Shown: positions 11,072 to 20,657 of the stretch, piece by piece
Numbering within the stretch: the first letter of the stretch is position 1
Layout of the letters: the number at the start of each line of letters is the position of its first letter
DNA from: Phytoseiulus persimilis
Lineage: Eukaryota > Arthropoda > Arachnida > Mesostigmata > Phytoseiidae
Assembly: GCA_037576195.1 (NCBI GenBank)
Contig: CM075102.1
Span: 1,302,001-1,366,000, forward strand
Reading direction: 5' to 3'
DNA: 64,000 bases
Program-made: the position numbers and the translations under genes
The notes under the pieces: generated by a model
Seen by the model: the letters and a program-made list of their open reading frames with translations, nothing else
The model's database searches: none
Told to the model about the DNA's origin: nothing

Positions 11072-14000
11072 CTATACTTCCAGTGGGAATAGTAGTTGTA
11101 TTGGTCGATTTAGCGTTTGACCCATGGCCGTCTTGATTAGGCAGGATCGCTTGCGTCGATCCGTTCTCTCCCCGCCGGAAAGACCGAGAACGCGACACAG
11201 CGGCCAGTGCGCTCTCGACGGACTTGCGTCCCTCAGGAGGCAAACGTCGCCTACCGCTATCGGTCTGCGAGCCTCCGGTGGCCGAATGTGCGCGGAACGT
11301 AGGTAAGACAGATATTCTCCTCGGAATCGTTTCCACAGCGCGCGCAGAACCGCCTGCTGATGTTCCCAACGCTTCGAGTAAACTATTGAAGTTGCCGCTT
11401 CGCGGTCGTTCGCCTTTATCTTTGTTTCCGGGAGACCCTGTTTGGCTCTGTAGCCGTAGAGGAGATCCGCTGGGCAGAGAGCGCCAACTTCGTTGAGGTC
11501 GCCCTGAACTGCCGTGAGCGGTCTCTGGTTGACCATCGCCTCCACTTCTGCCAAGATTGTTTCCAGCTCCCGGAACGGTAACGAGTTCCTACCTAAGATC
11601 TTCCTAAGTGGTCTTTTTACGCACTGCACCAAACGCTCCCACCATCCGCCCTGCCAGGGGGCCCTGGCTGTGATAAATTCCCATTCTATTTCTGCGGAAG
11701 CTAGGTGGTGCTGAACGGCTGGCGACTTGACGTGCTCGAAGATGATCTTCAGCTCCTTGGCCGCTCTAACGAACGCGAGCCCGTTGTCGGACATGATTCT
11801 GGTGGTTCCGCTGAATCGGCTCAAGAATTTTCTCAATGCCAGCAAGAATTCGTATGCTGACAGGTCTGGAACCAATTGCAACTGGACTGCTCTCGTATTC
11901 GAGCACACGAATAGCAGTATGTACGACTTGGCGAGATCTCCGCTTGGGAGACGATAGCTGATTGGTCCCGCGTGATCTACTCCGCAAACCGTGAATGGAG
12001 GGGCTGTTGACAGCCTGAAACTCGGAATCGGGGGCGCTGGCTCCGCTGCCGCCTCGATCCGGAACAACATGCAAACTTTACAATCTCTGAGGACTGCTTT
12101 GACTGCGTTGCGCGCCGCGAGAATGAAATACTTCTTCCTCAACATGCTCAATGTTGCCGCGACTCCGCCTACGTGGAAACATTTCTTCTCGTGGAAAAAC
12201 CTGATGAGCAATCTAACGGCGTGCGCTTCCCCTTGAAGCACGATTGGATACTTTTCATCGTATCCCCACTCTTCGCCGCGTTCCAATCTGGAACGACACC
12301 TAATTAATCCTTCGGCATCCAGGAACGGTGCCAATTTGAACAGCTTGCTTTCTTTCTGGATTTCCTTACAGTCTGACTCCAGCTCTGCCCTAAACTGGCT
12401 TTTTTGGAGACTTTGGATTACTTTGACTGTTGCTCTCCATGCCTCGGTTGCTGAAACCGGAGCATCCCGCGGGGTTTGTCTTGCTGGCGAGTATCGGCTT
12501 GAAAGCCACCTGAGGATTCGCGCCGTGGAGTTGACCAGCACGCTCCAAGATGATAATCGGGAGCCATCCAATATTGACTGATTCTGCTCTACCGTCAACA
12601 TGCTGATCGCTTTCCTTTCTGACTCTATTTCGCTTTCGAAGAACTTGTTCAGTGAGTGCCTCTCTGTTGGCCGCCCTTTCTCTGCCAACCAACTCGGCCC
12701 TTTAAGCCACATGGAGCTGTATTCCTCTGACGCGACGTTTGCTCCGCGACTCAACAGGTCGGCTGGATTCTGCGCGGAGGTGACGTAGTCCCACTCCGGC
12801 GCCGCTGTCAGGGATTGAATTTCTCTCACTCTATTTGCTACGAAAACTTTCAGTCTGTCCGGAGACTCTTTGATCCAGTGTAGCGTCGGGGAGTTGTCGG
12901 ACCAGTAATGGGTCGCCTCGAAATGATAATTGAGATACTGCTTGATCCTCGACCCCATTCTGGCCGCCATGACTGCCCCGACTAGCTCTAACTTATGGAT
13001 CGAGTAGGTCGACTTTATTGGAACTACTCTCGCCTTTGAGGCGACGAAAAAGATCTGCGCGGCGCCGCGCTTCGACATTTCTCTGATGTATGCCACACAT
13101 CCGAGTGCCGACAGGCTCGCGTCGCAGAACACGTGCAGTTCTCGGGTGACGTCTCGCTCGTTTGTGTTTATGTTCCGTTGTATGCGAAATTCCCGTGCGT
13201 GTTTGAGCGCGTCCGTTGTTTCTAAGAATTCTTTGCGAATGTCTCCTGTCAGTTCCGTGTTCCAATCGAGTTTTTGCTTCCAGCATGTTTGTAGCAGTAT
13301 TTTGGGTCTGACTGTGAGCGGAGAAATGAGACCGAGAGGATCGTAAATCTGTGCTGTGCCCTTCAATATGGTTCTCTTCGACGGTATGCTTGCTTCTAGT
13401 GTTTCTATCGCCGGCGCGACGTCTATGTGAAGCTGATCTGTTTTCTGGTTCCAACCTATTCCTAGGAATTTGAAGTCCTCTTGATCGAAAGAGACTTGAA
13501 CATCTGGGTCGCTGAGCGATCTTTCTATCTCTCGACCTAACGCTGAACTGTTTGTTGCCCATTTCCGCAGCCTGAAGCCTCCCGTCTGGAACGCCTTGAA
13601 CATGAACTTGAAACACTCTGCGCCTTCGTTTTCTGAGTCTACTGTGAAGACCAGATCGTCCATATAGAAATGCTGTTCTACGTCTTTCAGAAAGTGCGCT
13701 CTGTCTGGGTGTTGTTGCGCGAGGTGTCTGATGTGGTACGTCAACCCGGCGCAGTGGATGAATGGCGACGCTGATGTCCCGAAATCGAGCGTAGTGCTCC
13801 AGAACTCCTTGATTGGCGCCCGTGGATCGCTGCTGATCCCCGGGGCCCAAAAAAATCTCAGGAAAGTGCGGTGGTCGGGGCGGATCCTGTATTGCAGGAA
13901 TGCCTTCTCTATGTCCGACACCACCGCGATCTCGTCCCTTCTGAATCTCAACAGGACCTTGAAAATGTCCGGCAATAGATTGGGACCATCGTGGAGAACG

Positions 14001-16624
14001 TCGTTTAGCGCCGCCTCGTCTTTCCTGCGCGCGCCCGCGTCCTTCACGACTCTGACCTTTAGAAGCTTTTTCTCCGGGTCTCTTTTGACCACTGGCAGAA
14101 TCGGGAGGTAGTGAACTAGTTCGCCTGGCTTTTTTGGGGTTGCTAGCTCCGCGTAGCCCTTTCCTATGTACCGGCTCATTTCTTCGTCTACCGCCGCGAG
14201 GAGCTCTCTGTCTTTGGAAGCTTTGATTAGAAATCTTTTTAAGCTGCCTCGCGCGATATTTTCGTTGTCCCCCAGCGTTCGCAGATTCTCCTTGAAAGGG
14301 AGACTGACCATGTATCGGCCCTCTTCCAGCCTTTCTAGGTTATTTTCGAAAAAATTTTGCAACTCTGCCTCGACCGCATCGCCTGACTCCTGAGCTGGAT
14401 CTTCGATCCCCAGCAACTCTGTTGACCACAGAAGCTGTAAGTCGGCTTTGATTTCCTCGTGGAGTGCTATCTTGGCGGCGGTCCCTGGCCGCGCGTCTTC
14501 GGCTGAACCGAGGGCAGCTGGACTGGGCGCAGTACGAGCTGTGCCGGCTTCCGAGGCGTCAACCACTGTTGTTGTTGCCATGCTGACAACCTGTGCTGGT
14601 CTCAGCCTGGTACCTGGTTGGTACAAGTTCGCTGTCACAAAGACCTGCGACTGCGCGTTTCCGCTCCTCGATTCGTCCATTCCCGCCACTATCCAGCCGA
14701 AAATGGTTTCGTTGGCGACCATTCTGTTTTCGAAAACTCGCTCCGTTCCGCATTTGATTTTGGGTATGATGTCCCAACCTAAGAGGACGTCTATTTCGCG
14801 CCTGCCTATGTTTTCGCCGTGGTCTGCCAATGGGGCAAGGTCCCACGACTCCGGCGAAACCGGGAAGTGCCCTCGCGCGATCTCTGGAAGTTCTGTCGCC
14901 TCGAGCTCCACGGCCATCTCGCTGTCGAATCTGCTTTGGAGCCCGATGCGATACACGTTATGCTTTTTGAAGCTTGATACATTTCCGCCTATCGTTATCA
15001 TCGCGAGGCTTTCTTGATATGCTGGTTTCAATCTGAGGGCTTTGACGACGTGTTCCGACACGTATGACCGTTCCGATCCTGAGTCCAAGAAAAACCTGAA
15101 GACCTGCCTGCCTGAAGGGCAATTGACCCACACCAGACCGGTCTGGAAGAAGACTAATCCTTTCGGCGCCCCTCTAAGCTTGCTCGTGGATATACGGGTC
15201 GATAATGCCTCTGTTCGCTGACCCGTCGCTCTGTCGGCATTGCACATAATCGCGTAATGTCCCCGGTTGCACCTTTCGCACTTGACATTCCTAGCTCTGC
15301 ATTTTTTCGCAAAATGATTGCGCCTAAGGCACTTGAAGCACGCGTTGTTTCTGTCGCAAAGTTCCTTTCTCTCCTCATACGACAATGATTTCCTGCATGA
15401 CTTTGATTCGTGCTTCGGGCTAGAGCAGAATATGCATGAGTGGTCTACTGTTTGGTTCTTTGCGACGAAACCCACGGTGCTTCTGCCGGGCTCTTGCTGA
15501 TTACTTTTCCAGCCACTTGGCTTGGGACTGAACTGTCTATCCCTATTGCTGAAATCTCTGCCGAAACGGCCCTGTAAACCTCCTGGCCCTGTGGGCCCTG
15601 GAGCTCCGCAGGCTCGCTTCACCGCTACCTCTTTTTCCAGGTACTCTATCAATGCTTTCAGCTCGCTGTCGGAGTTGCCTGGCTCTGTTACTGTAGCTAG
15701 ATTCTTCCTAGTGAAGTCCTCACTCATGACTCTTGGGAGGCACCGGAGTACGTCCTGTGTGACTGCCATAGAAATGGCTTCGAAAGTCTTGCCTAGTGAG
15801 ACCAGCGCCTTGACATTCTGCGACAACGAGGAAACGAAACGAAAGAACTTATCGTTATCCTGTAGGTCCCTCGCCGAGCAGAGTCTTCTCAGCTCCTGGA
15901 GATGTTCCTTCTCGGCCGCTCTGGGGCACCCGAATTTTGCTCCGATGATGTCGATCGCCTCCTGGTACTGCTCTGCCGTGAACTCAAGGTGTGCGATTTC
16001 CAATGCTGGTGCTCCCGATAGCGCCTCCTTCAGGAATGAGTACTTTTCGATGGGGTCCATCTTCTTCCGGTGAACGTGGACGTTGTAGAGTTGCCACCAT
16101 TCTCGGAATTTCTTCGGATCTCCCGTGAACTTGGGCAGGGTGAATCGTCTGCTCTGCGCTTGGCACGAGTAGCTTGCTTGAGGTGTCGGATCTTGCTGCG
16201 GTGCCGATTGCGGCGGAGTGGTCTTCTCCCGCAGCTTGGAGACTGTGAGCGCGTACTGCTTGTCGTACAGTGCTATTCGCTCTGCCGCTCCCTCGTACTG
16301 ATCAATCGAGCACTTGATGAGGAGGGGGGTGATCTGCGTGTTGAGCTCTCGAAGCTCGCTGTAGATGGACTCCAGCTCGCCCCACTGACTGGATAGCTGG
16401 TTCCAGGTCTCATCTTCCAAAACGTCTTTTGCCATTGTCCCCTCGACTTCTTTGACCTTCTTTGTGAAGCGCGTCCTCACTGTTTTCCTCAGTTTGATGA
16501 GTACCGAAAAATTTGCATATTCTTCGTCTGTGGGTTTGCGCGCCCTGAGGAGGGCCTCTGCCCTGACTTCCATCGCGTCTGGTTCGTCTAATGTGGCTGT
16601 GAGATCTGGTGCCGCTTCCGCCAT
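11072..16624 (-). CDS. BEL-1 gag-pol polyprotein, 1850 residues
   Basis: One long frame encodes the whole replication machinery. From the N-terminus come a gag region of BEL type (RRFTLPKFTGDPKKFREWW, about residue 165) and zinc knuckles (CIFCSSPKHESKSC, CFKCLRRNHFAKKC, CERCNRGHYAIMC, about 405-470). The retropepsin-like protease follows (FFLDSGSERSYVSEHV, about 525), then reverse transcriptase with VVSDIEKAFLQYRI and the active site FYMDDLVF. Next are RNase H (LHVFCDASLSALGCVAYI), the integrase zinc region (HVGGVAATLSMLRKKYF), the integrase core (VDHAGPI, IMSDNGLAF, WWERLVQCVKRPL) and the BEL C-terminal domain (AVGDVCLLRDASPSRAHWP). The order and the Pao-type RT and RNase H place it in BEL/Pao. 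I see no envelope gene. The frame appears whole. Confidence 0.95.
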   Translation of the reverse strand: MAEAAPDLTATLDEPDAMEVRAEALLRARKPTDEEYANFSVLIKLRKTVRTRFTKKVKEVEGTMAKDVLEDETWNQLSSQWGELESIYSELRELNTQITPLLIKCSIDQYEGAAERIALYDKQYALTVSKLREKTTPPQSAPQQDPTPQASYSCQAQSRRFTLPKFTGDPKKFREWWQLYNVHVHRKKMDPIEKYSFLKEALSGAPALEIAHLEFTAEQYQEAIDIIGAKFGCPRAAEKEHLQELRRLCSARDLQDNDKFFRFVSSLSQNVKALVSLGKTFEAISMAVTQDVLRCLPRVMSEDFTRKNLATVTEPGNSDSELKALIEYLEKEVAVKRACGAPGPTGPGGLQGRFGRDFSNRDRQFSPKPSGWKSNQQEPGRSTVGFVAKNQTVDHSCIFCSSPKHESKSCRKSLSYEERKELCDRNNACFKCLRRNHFAKKCRARNVKCERCNRGHYAIMCNADRATGQRTEALSTRISTSKLRGAPKGLVFFQTGLVWVNCPSGRQVFRFFLDSGSERSYVSEHVVKALRLKPAYQESLAMITIGGNVSSFKKHNVYRIGLQSRFDSEMAVELEATELPEIARGHFPVSPESWDLAPLADHGENIGRREIDVLLGWDIIPKIKCGTERVFENRMVANETIFGWIVAGMDESRSGNAQSQVFVTANLYQPGTRLRPAQVVSMATTTVVDASEAGTARTAPSPAALGSAEDARPGTAAKIALHEEIKADLQLLWSTELLGIEDPAQESGDAVEAELQNFFENNLERLEEGRYMVSLPFKENLRTLGDNENIARGSLKRFLIKASKDRELLAAVDEEMSRYIGKGYAELATPKKPGELVHYLPILPVVKRDPEKKLLKVRVVKDAGARRKDEAALNDVLHDGPNLLPDIFKVLLRFRRDEIAVVSDIEKAFLQYRIRPDHRTFLRFFWAPGISSDPRAPIKEFWSTTLDFGTSASPFIHCAGLTYHIRHLAQQHPDRAHFLKDVEQHFYMDDLVFTVDSENEGAECFKFMFKAFQTGGFRLRKWATNSSALGREIERSLSDPDVQVSFDQEDFKFLGIGWNQKTDQLHIDVAPAIETLEASIPSKRTILKGTAQIYDPLGLISPLTVRPKILLQTCWKQKLDWNTELTGDIRKEFLETTDALKHAREFRIQRNINTNERDVTRELHVFCDASLSALGCVAYIREMSKRGAAQIFFVASKARVVPIKSTYSIHKLELVGAVMAARMGSRIKQYLNYHFEATHYWSDNSPTLHWIKESPDRLKVFVANRVREIQSLTAAPEWDYVTSAQNPADLLSRGANVASEEYSSMWLKGPSWLAEKGRPTERHSLNKFFESEIESERKAISMLTVEQNQSILDGSRLSSWSVLVNSTARILRWLSSRYSPARQTPRDAPVSATEAWRATVKVIQSLQKSQFRAELESDCKEIQKESKLFKLAPFLDAEGLIRCRSRLERGEEWGYDEKYPIVLQGEAHAVRLLIRFFHEKKCFHVGGVAATLSMLRKKYFILAARNAVKAVLRDCKVCMLFRIEAAAEPAPPIPSFRLSTAPPFTVCGVDHAGPISYRLPSGDLAKSYILLFVCSNTRAVQLQLVPDLSAYEFLLALRKFLSRFSGTTRIMSDNGLAFVRAAKELKIIFEHVKSPAVQHHLASAEIEWEFITARAPWQGGWWERLVQCVKRPLRKILGRNSLPFRELETILAEVEAMVNQRPLTAVQGDLNEVGALCPADLLYGYRAKQGLPETKIKANDREAATSIVYSKRWEHQQAVLRALWKRFRGEYLSYLRSAHIRPPEARRPIAVGDVCLLRDASPSRAHWPLCRVLGLSGGERTDRRKRSCLIKTAMGQTLNRPIQLLFPLEV

Positions 16625-17005
16625 TTGCCTAACTTTTGCGAGATTCGGGCAACTGGATGTGGTGGAAACGCTGGCTACTTGCCCGCGGGAGATCTGAGGT
16701 TTGACTCACCGCCTGGAGCGAGGTTGCCTGGAGCACTGATACTGGACGCTGATTTCGTGACGCGCGTGATGACGCTGCACTTCTGAACTGTGTGCTTTCC
16801 GAAATTTCTCGTGGAATTCTTCGGAAACTGTCGGTAGGGTACGATGCGATGTCCCTCCGCTACTGGTTCTTGATTTTCCCGTCTGAATCGGCCGAAAGAC
16901 GTCGCGAACACTCTCCGAAGTCGCCGCCTGAATGCGTACGATCTGGAATCCTGGGACGCTGACTCTTCCGTGCTGGTGTGGGATCTTCCCAATTCGCTGC
17001 CACCA

Positions 17006-17299
17006 TGTGATGCCACAGTTTGGGCTTACTCTACAAGAAGGAATACTCTGGTCTGGATCTGGAATCCTCCTGTAGACGCCGTCGTGGCCGCTCTCTCTTG
17101 TGCTCGGTGCGTTGTCTCTCAAACGCTGTGATACACCTGACTGCCGACCGACTGTCGGCTGCCCACCGGCATCGCCGCTGCCGGCGCATGCGCGGTGGGC
17201 CTACCGCACGGAGAGAAGCAGCACGACGCGTACAGTCGAGGATGTACTTTATTCAGTATTTATCGATAAACTCTGAAGCACTCTGTCGAGTGCGTGACA
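17006..17299 (-). repeat. BEL-1 5' LTR
   Basis: 294 bp, the same as 9932-10225. Transcription of the element would start within it and run leftward. The primer-binding site lies immediately inside at 16988-17005. Confidence 0.95.
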
Positions 17300-17304
17300 G
17301 TCCA

Positions 17305-20300
17305 CATGTACACGCTCCCACGGAGCTGACGGAGCCGTCCACGGTTGCAGTGGGACTTTCAGTGGACTATCAGCGGTTTGTGCACAGTGGTCGCAGCTTT
17401 TGACCAGCTTCTCGATGTCACTTGCCAGTATACGTGTACTCTAGAAGAGCTTCAATCCGCCGCATCCCCGGATGGGCGGCATGCAGCTGCTTCAGAACCA
17501 GAGGCCGAAGAGAGGGCGGCACGACAACGCTATCGTCGCATAGGAGGATTCCATTCGTTGTGCTGAGTTTGGCGCGTAGTTGTGAGTATGATCACAGAGC
17601 GGCTTTCTGATTGTCTGACTCGGTTCATGACTTGGCCCAACAGCGCGTCTCTCTGTATGGCGGCAGCAAGCTCGCGACAGCGCGCCCTGGGGGCAGCATC
17701 TGGAGAGTTGTGTTCAAGATTTCAGCCTCTCCTGCCTCCAAGCTGGCGATGACTTCTTCCAACTCAGAATCCCCAGCGTCTTGTCTTGCATTCTTGAATA
17801 GGCGGGATAGCGCGTCCGCGTCCCCAAGCTCCGTTGTGCGAACGTACTAGATTTCAAAATCGAAAACTATTAGGCGACGCGCCCACCGCCGCAACCGGTT
17901 TGCCGTGCGATCGCTGAGCCCGCGACCTGGCTTGAAGAGAGCGACGAGAGGCTTGTGATCGGTCTGAAGGATGAACCGACGGCCCCAAATGAATTTTTTC
18001 AGACGTTCCACCGTCGTTATGAGAGCCAGTGCTTCTTCCTCAATCTGCGAATAGTTGCGCTGCGCCGGTGTCAGAGCTTTCGCGATGTGAAACACTGCCT
18101 TCTCTGAACCATCGGAGTATCTTTGCAGAAGAACACCACCGATGCCCGTCTCACACGCATCCGCAGCAACAACGAGAGTTTGTCGGAGATCGTAATGCGC
18201 CAGTAGTAGAGGACCGGAAAGAATCTCACGGATAAACTTGAAGCGGCTCCTCCCCGTGTCGACCACCTGAACGCATCCTGAGCACATCCTTGCGTAGCAG
18301 AGATTCGAGGGCCGGTTTGAAGCGATGTAGCTGATCGATGAATTTTCCATAGTAGTTGACGAGGCCAAAAAACGAGAGAACCTCGGCAACGTTTGTTGGC
18401 TCCCGGAGCTGCTGTATCGCCTCGACTCGGGACTGATCAGCGTGAATTTCATGCTCATCCACGATCAAACCAAGATATTTGACGGATGAGGCGTTGAAGC
18501 GACACTTTGCGAACCGCAAGTGGAAACCCCAGTCTTGCAACCGACGAAGAACCCCATGAAGGCGCGTGTCGTGCGTCTGTCGCTCCGGCGCCATCACCAG
18601 GATATCATCCAAATAAACTAGAACGCGCCGTCGGTGCCCGCAAGGGCTTGCTCCATCGTACGTTGGAAAATTGCGGGCGCGGTCTTCAAACCATCCGATT
18701 GTACTTGAAAAGACCGCGACGAGTATTGATCGTGGTCAGGCAGCGGCTAGCTGCTTCAAACGGCAGCTGTAAATATGCATCTCACAGGTCTAGTTGCGTG
18801 AAACACTTGTTGCCCATAAATTTCGTCATGATCACCTCCATGTTGGGAATCGGGTAGTCGACGTCTTTGAGCGCTTCGTTGAGGCCCGTAGAGAAATCCG
18901 CGCACATGCGGATTTGGTTGTTTGGCTTGTGAACAACCACGATGGGAGTCGCCCACTCAGGGATTTCCACTGGAGATAGGGTGCCGTTTGCCACCAAGCG
19001 ATCCAACTCCGTCTCGACGGCTTCCTGAAGCGGGATAGCGACCGGCCTAGCCGGGAGATGCGTGGGTGAGGTACCGGCTTTTATAGGTAGGCTAACTTCA
19101 ACTTTCGAACAGGTCCTAAGACCTTCTTTGAATAACTCGGGATAAGCGGTCTTCAGGGCTGCCACTGGATCTGCCCAAGCAGACACCTCTGCGATCTCCA
19201 CGGCTGGAGATACCGAGAGCAGCCTCAAAGCGTAGGGTACTTCTCCCCCCAGTAGAGTGACGTTGTCCCGACGGAGAACAGCCACCACATCGACCACCGA
19301 GACGGCACCGAGTCTGAACTCAGCGCGGAGGTTTAACGGCTTGCCTCCGACGCCAGAACAACTGACGTTGAACTTGGTGAGCGGGGGACGACCCAACTTC
19401 TCCCACGTGTCTTCACCAATGACGGACACATCCGCACCGTTGTCGAGCCGGAAACGCACGGGGATGTCGTTCACTTGCACAGTGGCGAACGCCCGACACC
19501 GAGATGCATTGAGATTGTCCACGCGACACGTAATTGCTGTGACGCTTGCCGGGGAAGACCTGCAGACCCTTTCGATATGTCCTATCTTGTCACACTTCTT
19601 GCACTTCGTCGAAGCGTGCGGACATGCATACCGGGGGTGTCCTTCACCGCAACCCAGGCAGCGGGTTGGCCCACGACGCTTGTCGTTCTGCCGACCGCCG
19701 CGTCCGTCACGACGGCCTCCCCCACTTTGTACACCACGAGCGTTCCGCTGGACAATATTCACGACTTCTGCGGAAAAAGACTCTGATCGAAGTGCTGACG
19801 TGTTTGAGTCTAGCGCAGCATCTTCACCACGCTGAGCATACTGTTCCACGATTTCTCGGAGCTTGTCGACCTTCAAATCGGGTTTTTCGTCCAGCATCTT
19901 CAGCACTACCGTACGAAAGCTTTTGAAGGAGGGTCCAGAAGCGAGGATCAAGCTGAGGAAAACCTTAAACTGATCCAGGGTCAGCTCTCTGAACTCGAAT
20001 TCGTCCCCCTTGATATTTGCCGAATTGAGAACGTCCACGGGACGAGTCGAGGCGTCCACTCGGAAGGACAGAATGTCGTGCCTTCGACGGAATCATGACT
20101 TGGAAGAACCAAATGTGGTCTTCAGAAGCTCTAGCAAATCCCTAGGGTTTTGCTTCGGAGAGTTCTGGTGAAATTCGGTAGCGAAGACGGCGGTATTCGT
20201 TGTCTCCCAGACAATTCAACAGAATCTGAACCCGCAGACGCTCGTCTGTGATGGATGACTCCAGGATGGGCTGGTTGCGATAGAACCAGTTATGGAAAGT

Positions 20301-20526
20301 AACTCAGCCTCCGGACTGTGTGTAAACGTACCCAGAAGAGACTGCAGGTTGAAGAGAAGTGAAGCTGAGGGTGCAGGTGCATCCTGCGACGTTGTCCAGC
20401 GGCCGTTGTCCGTGGCTCAGCCAGCTTCTCCAAGATAGCAGTGAGTCGAGTGAGGATGGACTTGTCTGAGAGCTCACCTCCAGACTCCGTATTCTCCCGT
20501 TCAGATTCAGTGTCGACTGCGCGAAT
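17305..20526 (-). pseudogene. Gypsy-1 gag, protease, RT, RNase H and integrase zinc region
   Basis: The 5' two thirds of Gypsy-1. Gag begins near the 5' LTR and ends in a zinc-knuckle region (CLGCGEGHPRYACPH and CKKCDKIGHIERVC, about 19600). The protease shows FRLDNGADVSVIGEDTWE. RT shows YPIPNMEVIMTKF with CFTQLDL, and RNase H shows TLVVAADACETGIGG followed by ILQTDHKPLVALF. The end reads through a linker with DADALSRLF into the integrase zinc region and stops at the BEL-1 target duplication. The copy carries several breaks and is a fossil. Confidence 0.88.
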
Positions 20527-20657
20527 TGTTGGGTCCGTCTGTTTGGCCCCAAAGAATGACATAGCGGAAGGAATACGAGTCGGCTCGGACAGAATCGTTA
20601 TCTCTTGAAGCGACAGACCTTACATCGTTTATTGAGTCAGCGGCGGCGTCCCCAACA
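20527..20657 (-). repeat. Gypsy-1 5' LTR
   Basis: 131 bp, the same length and ends as 6092-6222, with about 11 differences. It contains AATAAA on the minus strand (in gtttattgag). A LINE begins directly to its right. Confidence 0.88.

Larger units (their letters stand above)
9932..17299 (-). mobile_element. BEL/Pao LTR retrotransposon (BEL-1), looks whole
   Basis: A 7368-bp element on the minus strand. Its LTRs are both 294 bp (9932-10225 and 17006-17299), begin TGTGATGCC, end GTGCGTGACA and look identical by eye. The five bases gtcca flank both sides (9927-9931 and 17300-17304), the usual BEL target duplication. A primer-binding site beginning TGGTGGCAGCGAATTGGG follows the 5' LTR directly (16988-17005). 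One uninterrupted gag-pol frame (11072-16624) fills most of the interior. Identical LTRs imply a very recent insertion, younger than the Gypsy-1 it interrupts. An 850-bp stretch between pol and the 3' LTR holds an antisense frame listed separately. Confidence 0.95.
6092..20657 (-). mobile_element. Ty3/Gypsy LTR retrotransposon (Gypsy-1), split by MULE-1 and BEL-1
   Basis: One Gypsy element on the minus strand is stretched over 14.6 kb by two later insertions. Without them and their target duplications it is about 4.2 kb, a normal Gypsy length. Its LTRs are both 131 bp (6092-6222 and 20527-20657), begin TGTTGGG and end CCCAACA. Parts in order from the right are gag with a zinc knuckle, protease, reverse transcriptase, RNase H, the integrase zinc region, integrase core (9707-9926) and integrase C-terminal half (6243-6749). 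A polypurine tract (AAGGGGAGGTA on the minus strand) abuts the left LTR. The LTRs differ at about 11 of 131 sites, so this is an older insertion than BEL-1. The element is broken. I find no matching target duplication next to the LTRs. Confidence 0.9.

Noticed and set aside
12993-13850. 285-codon minus frame inside BEL-1 pol as a separate gene
   Set aside because: It is a shifted shadow of the RT and RNase H coding sequence, Arg/Ser-rich, without motifs.
14448-15017. 189-codon plus-strand frame opposite BEL-1
   Set aside because: It is antisense to the conserved protease and linker coding region and mirrors its codons; no independent support.
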